A stretch of 64,000 nt of DNA from Antitrichia curtipendula (GCA_951230915.1 OX579641.1:19694254-19758253); one strand, 5' to 3'. Counted from the stretch's first letter, positions 33,626-46,840 are shown. The notes: a model not told the origin generated them from the sequence alone. Translations and numbers: made by a program.

Positions 33626-34245
33626 CTAGGAATCTGTGAGTTTCTTAGTTTGCAATGGAGCAATCAAAGGTGACGATGATTTACTTGTTATATACGAGCT
33701 GCATCTGCATTGGAGAAATACTGAATTTGCTGCTGAGAGATGGCGTGAACCGGCTCTTAAATTGTGATTCTTCTTGGTTCGTCGTGCAGTGACTACTTTT
33801 GTTTGAATATATACGACTGTTAGCATGTATTTACGGTTCTTGTATTCATTTCATGACGTTGAGGAAATTTTTGACAAATTGCAGAGCTGCGTTAGTGCGA
33901 GCGTAAGAAGGTTATTTCTTTCGAGCTTCATGTCCAATCTCAGAAAGTCAATATGGACCCGGAATCTGTGAATTTCTCTTAGTTTTCTCAATGCAGCAAT
34001 CAAGGAGATGATGATTTTGTTTCATATGAGCTCCATCTCAAATTAGATCGAGAAACAGGAATTTCCGATTCTGCGGAGAGACGTGGTGCCTGAACTTTCT
34101 GTTTGTGTCTCTTTATGGTTTGTCGTGCCGTAATTACTGTTTATTTGACACAAATATGTTGGCGTATATGTGCGGTTGTGTTAAACATTTCCACTTCCTG
34201 ATGTCGCGGAAATTTTCGTGGCAATTTGCAGTGCGTGTGAGAGGA
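33626..34245 (+). repeat. Diverged tandem duplication (~300-bp units)
   Basis: 33600-33915 and 33950-34245 align throughout: AATCTGTGAGTTTCTTAG versus AATCTGTGAATTTCTCTTAG, GCAATCAAAGGTGACGATGA versus GCAATCAAGGAGATGATGA, GAGCTGCATCTGCA versus GAGCTCCATCTCAA, and TTGACAAATTGCAGAG versus TGGCAATTTGCAGTG. Each unit carries a similar exon-like segment and a TTGCAG acceptor-like end. It is probably a duplicated 5' UTR or first-exon module of the downstream gene-like ORF. Confidence 0.7.
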
Positions 34246-34319
34246 GTCTAAGTTTGAATAAGTTATGTCACTGAAGCCGAAGTGCGAGGCTACTTGAGTG
34301 ATTCAAGAGACACGAGGCG

Positions 34320-35017
34320 ATGACGACGAACAAGAAAATGTCTGCCTTCAAAGGGAGTTCAATCCTTCTTCAGCATGAATCGCCAAGGTGCTTACATCTA
34401 TCATACAGGGGACGGAAAAGAGGTCGTCCATCATCCGGGCGGCAGATCAAGAGAAGCCCGCCATTCAAGCGGCAGAAGCGAAGTCGTAACGAAGGAAGTG
34501 CCAGCAGTGTGACCGCAAGTACAGCGAGAAGCTTCACGAAGGACTTGCGGTCCAAGTACACTTCATATACCTCTGAATGCTGCAGACTGGTAAAGTTGAC
34601 AATTCATGTTCAATTCTTGTTTTCGTAATTATAAATTTCAGGAGGTCGCTGATTTCTCAAGATATTTGGTTTATCTAACTGTATTGCCCGCAGTGGTGAC
34701 TTGCGGAGGAGATCTACTGATAGTTTTCTTGAGCTTCTACTTACAATTACGATGTGCTTCTTCTTGGGACGATTGTCTGTGATGAGCTAATTCTGAAAGG
34801 GGAAGCGCTCATTGCGTACCTCATGCCCAATATGTTTGTCATGAGCAGCTTCTACCGGCAGGATTTTTGTAGGAAGCACAAGGTGGAGAGGTTTGTGACA
34901 ATGGATTCTACGAGGCACAAGCTATGGTACATGCGTTTCCATTATGGCGCTTGGTTCAGACATCCAAGGTTATACATAATCAGCAGTGCTCATGTACCCC
35001 TAATACCTTCCCTATAA
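34320..35017 (+). CDS. Uncharacterised gene-like locus, basic N-terminal exon plus second exon
   Basis: The first candidate exon, 34320-34589, opens with ATG ACG ACG AAC and ends at a GTAAAG donor after 90 codons. It is rich in Lys/Arg, with a nuclear-localisation-like run (GRKRGRPSSGRQIKRSPPFK). A second segment at about 34800-34970 (FCRKHKVERFVTMDSTRHK then LWYMRFHYGAWFRHPR) ends at another donor-like GTTATA. The order of elements loosely recalls a plant B3 domain, but this is weak. The gene ends raggedly and may be a fragment. Exon joins are not proven. Confidence 0.4.
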
Positions 35018-35193
35018 AATGAGCCCAACATTATGCATAAGAAAATGCATCAAGAATCACTGTTCATCAATGTTTATGAATGGATGGTGACAAATATCAT
35101 GCCTTCCTAGACTATCAAAACTCACACAAGAGTATACACCTTTCTAGACCACCTGACTTTGTTTCAACTGAAACTGGGAGGTTACATCAACAT

Positions 35194-36069
35194 CTAAGAA
35201 AGTTTACTCACTAAGGACTCCAACTGGGCATACTCTCTCTTGCAATCTTCATTGCTAGTGACAAAGCAAACAAATCCAAAATCAAGCATTCGGACACTTC
35301 TTTTGTTGTACCTATGCAACCAAGATATTACTAGGTTGAATGTCACCATGAAGACCACACTAGTGCACAACATCAAGAGCATCACATATCTCCTCTACCA
35401 TTGCTTGGCACAAACGTCTTGCATATCCATACTCAAATGTATAAGTACCCAACTACATCACATACAATTAACTTATGCCCTCTTGAGCAATAACCAATAA
35501 CCAATAATCTTCTTAACAATGTGTATGCCTCTTTAGTAAGCAAACACGCAATCGACAAGCTTAACTATTAAGTAATACACAAAAAGCAAGGTTAGTAACA
35601 AATTCATTCCAATTTCATGACCATTGATTTCCTCCGTGGCAATGTACATGATTGTTCTCCCGATAGTAGTCCCATATGAAATTAGTTGTGGTACATACTT
35701 GCCCCAAAACTCCTTCAACATGTGATAGGCCTTAACCTTTGTCAAGAAAGCCTGAATAAACAACAAATTTTACATAAGTGGAACAAATACATCTAAAGCT
35801 TTCATAGATATGGATTTCTTCAAAATAGAAATGATTCACAAGAGTCTCACCTCAGCACGATTTGAGCCAATAGGTGCTTGCTTAACAACAATGCTTTGGC
35901 CTTCATAAGTGCCTCGAACAATTTTGCCACTCCAACATGTAGCAAAGTAATGGTGTTCCAAACGCAAAAGTTCAATTGGAGTCTCTGGCAAACCATCACA
36001 GACAAGTCTTTGGCTCCTGCAAAAGAACATAGTGGACATCATATTATAAGATAAATTATAGTAACTCAC
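35194..36069 (-). pseudogene. Protein kinase, broken copy
   Basis: Three exon-like pieces in order. Piece 1 (36069 to about 35852) has WSGKIVRGTYEGQSIVVKQ, kinase subdomains I-II with the VxK lysine, ending at a GTGAGA donor. Piece 2 (about 35755-35600) has KAYHMLKEFWGKYVP and IMYIATEEINGHEIG, like subdomains III-V. Piece 3 (about 35430-35190) has the catalytic loop LHGDIQPSNILV, then in a shifted frame MLDFGFV, the DFG motif. Two in-frame TAG codons (one just before the catalytic loop, one after NILVA) and the frameshift before DFG make it non-functional. The subfamily is not identifiable. Confidence 0.72.
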
Positions 36070-37260
36070 TACATGGATAATTGACCTGGCCTTCTAATAG
36101 ACAATAATTACTAAATTCTAATCTTCAAACATTAAATCATAAATGTACCAACAAAATTTATATAAACGGAAATAGATTGCATTAATGGACTCTTTTTGAT
36201 TCACAAATCTCAAAAGGCAATAAAAATCTCAAGAGGCAATGAAAATCTCATGTAGAACATATTTTGGAAGTGACTTACCGAGTCCTCATACCCTCCAATT
36301 GCTGTTTACCACTTTCTTCTTTCTCCTTTCCCTTGTTGTCACCTTTAAAACCATGTCTCTTCAAACTTCCTAGAGCAGTGATTGGTGAAATGACTTTGGA
36401 AACTACAAAACACAAACTTATTAATATTGTCACAAAGTTAATATTGTGCAACAAACTCAATAACAAATGGAATCATGGTAAAAGCCAATACCACAATTCA
36501 TACTTGCATTGTAGACTCTTTTGGAATTCCCTGTGACTATATTGGAGATTTTGTAGTTTTTTCCTGCAAGTTTTTCCTAATTTTTATGTTTCTTTGTGTT
36601 CCATTGTCATCATGGAGGGATCTTCAAAGAATTTGTATGCAAAAGGAAATTATAGATTTTCTTTGCAAGGATTTTCATAAATTTTCCCCAAATCCCCGGT
36701 GTGCAATCCAATTGGTAGACTTTGCAACACATTGACACATCTTACATTTCTATCTTGTTTCCACCTAATATTTGGTAGATTTTAGAAGATGCAAATTGTC
36801 CCATATCAATTGTCAAGGGTATTGCGAGGTTGGACACATAACACTTGTACATTATCAACCTTTAAACCAATGTATTCCGTTCATAGAAATCTAACATTTC
36901 TACAGTCGGTAAATTTTAGAAATTTTACAATACACAAAAATGTTAAAACAGATGAAATCTATAAATTACTAATATTCTGAAATCTAAAAATGGGTCTACA
37001 CTAACAATTTTGAAGTGTATAAATCAATAAGATTGAAAATTCAAAATCTACATATCCGTCAGATTTCAACTTCCAAAATCTACAAATTGTATTGGTTATG
37101 CAAACTAAATTCTACATTAAAATTATATTTTAGAGGCCTAAATCTAGATTCTAGAATATTGAATTTTAAAAATTGAGTTGATTTTGAGGTGGGGACATCT
37201 TCACATAACACTCAAAAATGCACAGATTTTCCCCTTAAAATTCCCTTAAAGTTCCCTGTC
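36070..37260. other. AT-rich insertion-like stretch between two gene fragments
   Basis: No coding signal is seen. Repeated AATTCCCTGTGA / CATTCCCTGTGAAC motifs appear near 36526 and at 37250-37300, close to both edges. The stretch may be a transposon separating parts of one former gene. Confidence 0.35.
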
Positions 37261-37671
37261 TTACATTTCCCTGTGAGAGTCACATTCCCTGTGAACAACA
37301 ATTTGTAACATTTCTATGTTTCCTCTTGGAGGGGATTTGCAGTAGAATGCCTGTAGGAAATTCAAAAAACACTTTCTGTGACTAGCTAGTGAGAAAATAG
37401 CCGACGCAATGAACTTGCTTCCATCAAGAAAGCTTAGAAAGTCCGCGTCAAATGGAAGCAGACGACGAGTAGAGTCATCGCATTGTCCGACGAAATCATT
37501 GACAGCACGAGGAATACCTTCCCAATTAATAGGTAACAAATGAGAAGGAAGGAAGTTTGTTTCTCCTGCTGCATGGGAGTAGGACCAAATTAAATCGGTA
37601 ACATCATAGGGAAGTCTCTGTTGGAGCCACTGTCTCGTGGTCACGTGGACGCATGCTTGTGGGATTCTCAA
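37261..37671 (-). pseudogene. Unrecognised 136-codon ORF, probable gene fragment
   Basis: Composition is protein-like and non-repetitive, with regularly spaced hydrophobics (WLQQRLPYDVTDLIWSY, then LPFDADFLSFLDGSKFI). A short overlapping ORF in another frame (37604-37792) reads upstream, suggesting a frameshift. It lies on the same strand as and upstream of the kinase pieces, and may have been the N-terminal part of the same gene. I do not recognise the domain. Confidence 0.4.
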
Positions 37672-37799
37672 TAGGCTGAAACATCTTCCATACGTACAAC
37701 ATCCAAAGCCAATTCAAACTACAACTAGAATTGAATTCTGGCACAGGTGCACCACCTAGAAGACCTTCGTCGACACAAGGCGCTACAGACAATCCCTCT

Positions 37800-40700
37800 T
37801 AGGCGCATGACCTATCCCCCCCCCTCGAAATTAGAAGATTGCAATAATGGCACAAGAAACAAGAATGTAACACAAAGTAGAATTGAGAATACTTGAAACT
37901 GGTCCGCTTCCTGCAAATTCTTCAGTTGATCCAGCTGAATACATTTGACCTTTAGTTCCTTTTAAAATGTCATTATCAAAATGGACTATATATGAACTTC
38001 ACAGCCTTATTCATTTATGTTTCTAATGTGTTTCTTTTCTCCTTCCTCATTTATTATGTGCCGATGTACAAATGTGGAACATGCAGTTATAACCAAAAGT
38101 GTTTCTTTAAGTTTTAGTATAAAATACATTGATAGTTTGAAACATAGAGAGTATACATAGTACAAGCAATTGTATTCTTTTATTATTCTATCAAAAGATG
38201 CTACTAAAAATGCTTTAAACACTTTAATGTAATTTACTATAGTTTAATGTAGCTCAATCTTAAATATTTCATTCATATAACAAAAACATAATTGAAGTTA
38301 TTTTCCTACACCCTTGTACGTATTATTACATCATAAATTATAAACCATCAACAATATATCTCATACCAAAAATATTGGTGCTTTGGTAGTGAAGAATGTA
38401 ATTGACCTTCAAATATGATGCCCCTTGTGTACAACAACTATGGACCTCATTTATATACATTTGTAATGTACTTCTACATCAAAAATGATATCATCAATCC
38501 ATGTTGTTGTAATATGCAAATGTGAAATGTGCTCCTTTATCTTGCATGTAAATTGTCTACTAGAAATTTGTTAAATGAAAAATGAAAACAACACTCATAT
38601 AATTATTAAGATGTATTTAGTTGTAGTACTAATAAATTAATTATAAGCAATTTGAAAATAATTATGTTGTCTTTGGATCCAAATGATCTTGAAGGATCAC
38701 ATAAGAACTAACGTCCTCATTTTAAACCAAAGTAGCCCACTTATCCCTAAAGGGATAGTTCCAATGTTGTGCACCTTGATTCCAATAAGCTCACTTTTGG
38801 AAAAAAAATTTAATTTTTTTTTCACAAGGTAGAAAAAGTAAAAAAAAAAAATTTGTAACGTAAATTTTATTCCTTTTGTATGGTACTAAAAAATATGCTA
38901 CAATTAGCTAGGAAAAGATATGCTTGACAGAAGAAAAAAAAACCTAAAAAATCTTTAAATTAATATTACCTATAAGATTGTATTGTTGTTAGTATGGAAA
39001 AACTTAATTTATTCCATTTGGATTAGTGCTCTAAGAAATTTTGATTATTATACTATCCAATTGCAGATCTTGTGAATGAATATATGCCAAATACAATTCT
39101 TGCATGTTTTTTCTCTTTGCAACAGAAATAATAACATTGAGTTGAATTTGATTTGAAAAAAGGCTTTGGAATCGACTCTTTGGAGGTTGTTGTATATTGA
39201 TACGATTAAATGAGCAATGGCTAAACAAGTTAATACAATATTTGTGATTTTTTGCACAAACAAACATGAAAAGAATATAAAAGTCTAAACTATAGTGGCT
39301 CTCATAGGCGTTCTTGCACAAACTTTAGAAATAGCTAGAACAAGTTACAAAATTATATAGTTCTCAACAAATTTTAGACATGTTTATGTATGAGTAATAT
39401 TATATTTATTAAATAAAATTTAATAATTTAATAATAATTTTAGCCTTTTTTATAATTTAATCAAACTTATTAGTGGTAAGAAAAATTTATATATGTAAAC
39501 TAACATGCCCTATGTGGCTGCCACAATGAAAAAAATAAAAATAAAAAAATAAATTTCTTAACTGGAAAATATATTTTTTGTAATACATGAAGGAGTGCAC
39601 ATACTTTGTTGTTGTGTGAGAAGTTATGTTATTACTAGGAATAATAAAAAGCTCTATGCACAAAGGAGTGCAAGAATTGTATGTTGCGGCCTCAAAGGTT
39701 GCTATGTAAAAATGATGTTTTTTACAAAATAAAAGACACTTTAATTTATTTTTTTAATTTAAAAAAAATCCATAACACTCACACCATAGATCAAATCTCC
39801 ACAAAATTGGCTCAAATAAAAAGTTTTATGCAGAGAGGAATTTATGGATTTTGTTTTGTGATGTTTGGACCTACATTTTGGAATTTTGTATTATTCCAAA
39901 ATAAAAAGGTATTTATATGAAATTCAATAACTTTAATAGCGTAGGTCAGAATGTCACAAAAGAAAGTGTAGGCGCCCCTCCTTGGAAAGAGCTTTCCAAC
40001 ATTGTAACTAAGAATGGTGCCAAACCCCTTGCGTTTTCTTAGAACGCCACGTATCAAACAAAAAAATAACACCTTTAGCTGTTTTGTTTTGTTTTTGTTT
40101 GATTTGTTTGATACGTTGAGATCTAAGGAATTGTGAGGCATTCATAGGCATTCTTGTTCCAAATGAAAAGCTCTTAGCAAGGATAGGTGCACGGAGTTTG
40201 TTTGGGGGTATTTGAAAAAATAGTATGAAAGCTATGCAATTTCAAAGTTTTTATAAGAAATCATATAATTGAACTAAATTATCTTTTATTTTGGGAAAAA
40301 CAAGACTTTCACATCGCTTGTCTATACGCCACAAATCAAAGTCCTAGGCCTTTTTTGTCCATAAATCTTATTATTTGTGTTAATTTCATGGTATTTAGAC
40401 GAGCAATGGAAAAATTATGGATTTATGAAAATTGAAAAAATGAATTAAACTATCTTTTATTATGCAAAAACTATAAATTTCACAGCACATGTCCAAAAGT
40501 CACAAAACAAAGCCTTTGTACTCCTATATGCATAAGATTTTCTCTTCATACCAAGATCGGAAGTTCACACCATAGTGTGAAAGTCATGAATCCCTAAATG
40601 AACGTTTGTCCCCTAAATGACCATTTGTTTTCAGTAGATTCTTGTTGTCTTAATGTGTAGTAAATGTTTTTGAATTTTTTTGAAGATTTTAGGTTTTACA

Positions 40701-41570
40701 AGAGTTTTGTGATATACATTTTTTTTTAATTTCAATTGGTGCCCATGAAAAAAAAGTTATGGCACAATAAGTCCAAAATGGAGGTCGGCAGGCAACACCA
40801 AAAAATAACAAAAAGCCAAAATAATTTATTCAAAGTTTTTATCCTAACATTTTATTGTTTTGTCTACATTTGAATCTTTGATTCATTATATTTGAACTAG
40901 AGATGAGAAAGTTATGGACAATTTTAGTTTTTTGGGTAATATGAGCATTCTTCAAAAAATAATTGGTAGGATTCATTTGTGAATGCAATATTTACAACTT
41001 TAAGAAAAAATTTGTTAGATGGCTTTCATTTTGCTTGCTAGAACAACTTCACCATTAAAATTATTGTATTTCAATTCCATCTTAGAGCTATTAATGAAAT
41101 AATTTTTCTTCAATCTTGAATCTACTTCTACTTAACAATTTTTTAATGAGTAAAAATTAAATGTTTTTTTCTTGATTTTTTTATAAATTTTGAACTCAAC
41201 TATTTAATATAAAAATTCAGAAAATGAAAGGCAATAGTATATAAATTTTTAGTTAAGAACATTCAAAGCCAACACATTTACTCAAGGAAGTCGCAAAGTA
41301 TCTTGCAATATTTGTAGTTAGAGTTTCTGAAATTTTTCCATACATTCTTATACTAGTCTAGTATAAGAGCCTATGGTTAGATATGCCAAGAAAAAGTAGG
41401 TTTTATAGATTTTTGCAATAGAAATGGTAGTTTTCAGTGTTTTCTGATAGAAAAAGGGTGGGGTCCTTAAAAGGTTTAATTTAAAAGTTTTAATGAATTA
41501 AAAAAATTAGAAAAAATGAATTAATTTTAATTTGGTTGTTGCAATGGCACAAAGTAAAATAGTCTTAGGG
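37800..41570. other. AT-rich repeat DNA, no gene seen
   Basis: Includes diverged copies of the module seen at 10690-10810 (39930-40040 and 40470-40570) and homopolymer-rich tracts. ORFs lack coding character. Confidence 0.5.
40590..41485 (+). repeat. Decayed copy of the 28729-type element
   Basis: Colinear with 28729-29291: a CCCTAAATGA...TTCTTGTTG left part, TTTCAATTGGTGCC, AAAAGTTATG.CACAATAA, TTTGATTCATT, and at the right TAGTTTT.AGTGTTTTCTGATAG then GGGGTCCTTAAAAGG. It is larger through insertions, and its ends have decayed. Confidence 0.6.
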
Positions 41571-41574
41571 CCAC

Positions 41575-41720
41575 TTGACACTAGGCGGCACAGTTGAGAG
41601 TCCGTCGGTTTCCACCAATCAGATTTCAAAGATTCAAGAATTTGGACTCTTGGCCCTTCACATTAGACGGCACAGTCGAGAGTCCATCGCCCTCGTGGCA
41701 CCCTATATGGCAGAAAATGC
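41575..41720 (+). repeat. Short tandem duplication
   Basis: GGCGGCACAGTTGAGAGTCC and GACGGCACAGTCGAGAGTCC lie about 83 bp apart with similar surroundings. They produce overlapping ORFs of higher GC that I do not recognise. A TTATTTGTTATTTGTTATTT run lies near 41776. Confidence 0.55.
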
Positions 41721-42359
41721 TTACATGGCGATGGCCTCGCGACGTACTTTCGACCATAGTTTGGGTCGCCATATTTGTTATTTGTTATTTGTTATTTGTC
41801 GCCATTGCGGTTTGAAACCTAGTCTCCACCATTACAATGGGGAGTCTTTGCATTCAATGAACCTAGTTCCCTCAACTTACTTCTTTTCAATGGCCTATGC
41901 CACCCTTTTATTCCATTTATACCCTTCATATTCCTTGTTTGATGATAAGAGCATGTACTGTGATTTTTTTCCAAGGCCATTTTGGACTCCTTTCTCATGT
42001 TTTTTTATCTTTTGCTTGAAAAAATTGACATATGGGTGAGGTTTGGACTTGGCCTATTTATTGCCCATTTCTTTGGACTCTCACCAAAGTTAGGACTCTC
42101 ACTTCTATGGCCTCTCGACTTGATTGGCCATAGTGTGAAGCGGCCCTTATACCTCAAGTTAGGATGTTTGGACTTACTGGTTGAAAGTTGTTGAATTTCA
42201 AATTTTTTATGGTTGAGTAATGAATTAAATTACCTTTTGTTTTTGAAAAATCATAACTTTCACATCGCATTTTCAAACGTCTGAGTTTTCTATTTATGGC
42301 ATTTGGATCAATAATTTGAAAGTTATAATAGTTTTTTAATTAAAAAATTAAATTAAGCC

Positions 42360-42720
42360 ATAAAGGTCCATTATCCCTTTGGCAAACAAATTGGATGCTG
42401 GGCAAGAACCTATAGTCTCAATGTTTTTCATGTTAAAATTGTTTTTCAAAGATAGAAGAATTGACTGTCTTTGTGGGAATATAGTTGTTTTTTCAATTGG
42501 TGACCAGGAACAAAAGTTATGTCCAAATAACCTCAAAAATGGGAGATTGGATAGCAAATACAAATTTGAAAAAATTAAAAGCTTTTAAAAATAAAATCTC
42601 ATAGATTATATTTTTGTCTACAAGGAAAGCTTTGATTCATTTCATATGGATAAGTAGTGTGAAAGTTATAGACAATCTTGTTTTTTGGGTAATGTAAGCA
42701 TCTTCAAAAAAAAAACGTAT
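42360..42720 (+). repeat. Partial copy of the 28729-type element
   Basis: Shares TTTTCAATTGGTGACC, GAACAAAAGTTATG.CC, TTTGATTCATTTCAT and GTGTGAAAGTTAT in order with 28729-29291, without intact ends. Confidence 0.55.
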
Positions 42721-43689
42721 CCAAATGCCATGAAACAAAAACCTTGCATTCCTTTGTGTATAAAGTTTTATATTTGTACCAAGAATGCAACTTCTCACAC
42801 AACGGTGTGGAAGTTATTAAGTTGTTTTAATAAAATAAAAAAATGATTTGTATTTTGATTTTGATTGTGGCAATGACATAAGGCACACTAGTCTTAATTT
42901 AAGATATAGTTTTTTTTCCAAAATATTTTAGGAAGTAAAATTCATGATTTTAAGGTAAGAATTACTGAAATTTCAAGAATATGACTCTATATTAATATCA
43001 GTGACTAAAGTATGACTCTATTTTTCACATGTCTTAAACAGTACTTGAGAAATCTCAAGGAAGTCATAAAATTTTTATGTAAACATTTGTTAGATCATTC
43101 AATTTTTCCACAGTTTTTGGAGATTTTGTGAATTAAATATAAGTAAAGTTAAAAATTTGAAGTAATATTGTACTCAATTATATGTCACTTAAAAAGAATT
43201 GTAATTTTTGAAAGTCTTACACTAGAAAATGTAAGAGCAGTTCTGATTCCAGTAACTCAAGAAACTTTGGAAATCAGTTTTTTTTTGTATTAAAACAATC
43301 ACTAATTAAATTAGAAAAAAATCAAAAAAAAAATTTAGGTGGGTGTGCTGTTTGTACCACATTTTTTTTTTTTTTTTAAACACATGGACAATCTCCATTG
43401 CAATGGGAAACAGTACATAGAACCAAGGGACGTTTGTACCACATTTCAATCCAAGTTTTGATTAACCCGTATCAAACAATATTTTTTGACAACATAGCTT
43501 TTGGGACAGGCCACCATTAATAGGATATTGAACATTTTGGTGTGAAATTTTGAAAGCATGAGTATCTTTCGGTGGCAACTATTTTCAAACGTATTTGAAT
43601 TGTACAAAAAAAGTTATTATGTCCAAAGTGGTTTTCAACATTCGGAGGGCAGTACGGGCACGGTTGTTTACATTGTGCCTGGAATTTTG

Positions 43690-43865
43690 GAAGACTTGCC
43701 CAAGGCTACAAGGGCAGGGCTAAGGGTAGGGATCCTAGGGCGATGAAAAATGGGTTCTTTTTCCTCTGGCAAATGACAGTATTGGTGTCAAGGGGCTGAG
43801 GGTAGGGATCCCAAGGATGGAAAATGGGTTCCATTTTCTCTGGCAAATGGTAGTATTGGATCACC
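43690..43865 (+). repeat. Tandem duplication (~85-bp units)
   Basis: GCTAAGGGTAGGGATCCTAG...GGGTTC.TTTTCCTCTGGCAAATG...GTATTGG is followed by a close repeat, GCTGAGGGTAGGGATCCCAA and so on. It abuts the dispersed repeat at 43855. Confidence 0.7.
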
Positions 43866-44262
43866 CCTGTTGCATTTTGGCCATTTCTTGCTATTTCCTC
43901 TTTATGTGAGTTTGAGCTATAGAAATGTTTTTATTTTTATTTTAGTTCAACAAATGAAATGAAGCTTACTAAATGGGGTCTACTCCAATTAGAAATTTTG
44001 TAAAATTCATAAATTTTAATATTTTATAGCAATATGAACTTTGGGTCTATAACCACGATTTGTTGATTTTCTATTTTTAGAGCGATATGGTAACTTTGAA
44101 TTATACCATAATGTTATACACTGTAATATAGATCTACCATGTAAATTTCAGATTTTTTGAGTACATTTTTTTATATGATTTTTATTCACTTTTTCCTTTA
44201 AAACTTCATAATAATTTCAATTTTTTCTCAAAATATTTGAAAATTTTATAACTTCTAGTAAA
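43855..44262 (+). repeat. Dispersed repeat, copy 2 (partner at 12120-12545)
   Basis: See the first copy. The same orientation and order of blocks is kept over about 400 bp. Confidence 0.65.
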
Positions 44263-44302
44263 CTCGTAGTCTCTCATATCCAAGAAATAAACATAAAAAT
44301 GA

Positions 44303-44523
44303 ATTGCTCTAATGTATGCCCTCCTGGTATGTGGGAATGCTTTGGAAGTCATCCTTCCCACAATGCAACCCACATACTTGGGAAGCATGCCAAAATTCCT
44401 AAATAAATATTAATGGAATTGTAAATACAAAATGATGTCATAATGCTTGCTCTAATGTATGCCCTCCAAATGCTTTGGAAGTCATCCTTCCCACAATGCA
44501 CACCCCACATACTTGGGAAGCTG
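44303..44523 (+). repeat. Duplicated ~80-bp block with internal palindromic motif
   Basis: TGCTCTAATGTATGCCCTCC ... TGCTTTGGAAGTCATCCTTCC ... CCCACATACTTGGGAAGC occurs at 44309-44388 and again at 44449-44523. GTATGTGGGAATGC faces CCCACATACTTGGG as an imperfect inverted pair. Confidence 0.75.
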
Positions 44524-44549
44524 TAGTCACGTGAATTTTCCAATTGTCT

Positions 44550-46840
44550 ATTCGCTTTTTTTAGTATAAATAGGAGTAGCTAATAGATTGTATTTCCATT
44601 GGACCATGATAAATTAGCTGATAATCGGTATAAAAGGACAATTTACAAGATTAGATATCAAATAGGCTAAATGAAAAGATTTGAAGTAGGGCAAGTAGAT
44701 AGGAAGAAACTTAAATGAATAGACATGTCTTTCTATTACTCCCACTTGGCTTTAAGTCTAGTTGATTTTCTCTTTTCTCTCTCTTACGTATCCATTGCAA
44801 TTAGAGTCATAGTTTTCTTGAGTCAACTTGTATATAGACATCATCAATAAAAATATTTATAAAAAACAATTTGTGTGTCTTGTTGGTGTATTGTAATTTG
44901 TGTCAATTTGCTAGCTCATAAGTGGTGAGTAGTGTAGCAAATTGTCAAGTAGTTTGCACATGTGGTGCAATCAATTTATAATATTGGCTTACAGGTGGCG
45001 AGTCATCTTCTTATCATCTTCTTATCAATTTGGTACACAGTAGTGTGCCGTAGTTTAGGAATTGCTCGTCACTTTGTTTTTATAGGAAGCAAACACTCTA
45101 ATTTCATTAAATTTATAAGGGATTATTTGTCAAGTCATTCTATGGTTGGTGTAATAGTGAAATTAAATTGTCTACATGTCAAATTAATACCATTCAAATT
45201 TGTGTAGTTTTAATTTTGTATAGCTTAAGCCACAACTTGACACCTTTTGAGTCTTCCATGAGAGAAGAGTTCCTGGGGGTTGAAGAATTGAATTATGTAA
45301 AAACTATACTACAGAAGCATGCCAAAATTCCTAAAGCAAATTTAGTATAAACAAATATATAAAGATAAAGACTTCATATAAATATAAAATAAAACTATAT
45401 ACATGCATATTTATATGTATAGATAAACTAAGTGATAAAACTTTTATTTTTTATCCCTTTGTTATTTTTGAATATTGAGCCTAAAATTAGTTTACAACTT
45501 GTATCTAGAACAAGTAGATTCTATTATTCCATATGTGCTCTCTAAAAATGAAAGTGTAGAAAATTAAAGGTCCTAACCTCTAGTAATTACAAGAAAATTT
45601 AGAGAGAGCTTTGGAAATTAGGTTTAGGGATTTTTTCAAAATTCCAAGTTCTTTACATAATTTGTAGAGATTTGCAAAATTTTATAACTAATTCCACAAA
45701 GCTCCAAAAAAATGAAACGACTTGGGTTAGATGCCAATTCTACTTTTCTTTCAAGAAAAATTTGCCGAAAATTATTTCAAGAAGATTTGCTTCACCAAGG
45801 AAATTATTTCAATTAAACTTCTAGCGTTGTTAGTTGTTACGTTAGAACATCACAAGTGGCAAGGAGGAGAATGTGTGGAGGCACAGGGGGAGCGTTGCTA
45901 GCGTGTGAGCGGAGAGCGGGGAGCAGGAAGTGGTGAGCGGGGAGGGCAGATTTTAATTATTAAAAAGAAATTCTTCAAAATAAGGAAATAAAAAATATGA
46001 TGTAAACTGATGGAAATGGATGAAAAAAAATCCGGATGTACATAGAAATGGACGAAGCACGGGGCGGACAATAGATGAAATTGGATGAAAAAAGTAGATG
46101 AAAAGTGGACCAAAAAATAGATGAAAAATTTGGATGACAAATGGGTAGCAAAGTAGATGAAAGTGGATGAAGAAATTGGATGGGAAAGGTGGGTGACAAT
46201 AAATGGGACAACTTCACAACATCAGAGCTTCAGAAATTGGAACTTGCTCATGAAAATGGATAACTACCCGAATGACAAACTCATCAAAATCCAAATGACT
46301 AATTGATGACAAGGATTCGCTGAAAAATATTGCCTTTTACGAGAAAGTCGACACTACATTTACAAAATAGGGTTCAACTAACTGAGGACCTAAGACCGTG
46401 TAATAACAATGCTTTATAACCGTGGAAGACAATAGATCAGTGTTATAGAGAACTGATGTTTTGAAGTGGCTGCATGGTTAATGAACCTAGTTAATGAACC
46501 TAGTTAACTATGCATTCCTTCGTTGTACAGTTCGTAATCATAAAACATTTACACAGAATTGTAGCATTTCACTTGTACGCCAAAACTCAGAAGGTTCCAT
46601 TGCTTTATGCGGTGTACTGAAATTAAATGTGGAAATTCATACAATGCTAATTCAAAACACAAAACATAATGTCTGAATCTAAAAAAACAATACAGAGAAC
46701 TCCAGTACATTATTTTGATAGGATGGCTTACTCCTACAAGGTTCAGAAAATGTAAGTAGTGACCCTTCTGGTCTCACTACTACTTCATTAATAAAACTTG
46801 TGGTCACATGAAGATCTCTGGGAATGTATAAGCACTTTCT
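44550..46840. other. AT-rich intergenic DNA
   Basis: No gene recognised. The minisatellite-like tract at 45898-46210 is listed separately. Confidence 0.5.
45898..46210. repeat. Degenerate minisatellite, GAGCGG then GGATGAAA units
   Basis: 45900-45945 is built from GAGCGGGGAG-like units. From 46005 to 46200 the motif (A/T)(G)GATGAAA(A/G) recurs roughly every 12-18 bp. The overlapping reverse-strand ORFs, rich in His/Phe/Ser, merely reflect this periodicity. Confidence 0.7.

Noticed and set aside
44303..44523. CRISPR-like array
   Set aside because: Only two copies of a long block, in a eukaryotic nuclear context; it is a simple duplication.
45898..46217. His/Phe/Ser-rich minus-strand ORFs
   Set aside because: They are the translation of a degenerate GGATGAAA minisatellite, not a protein-coding signal.
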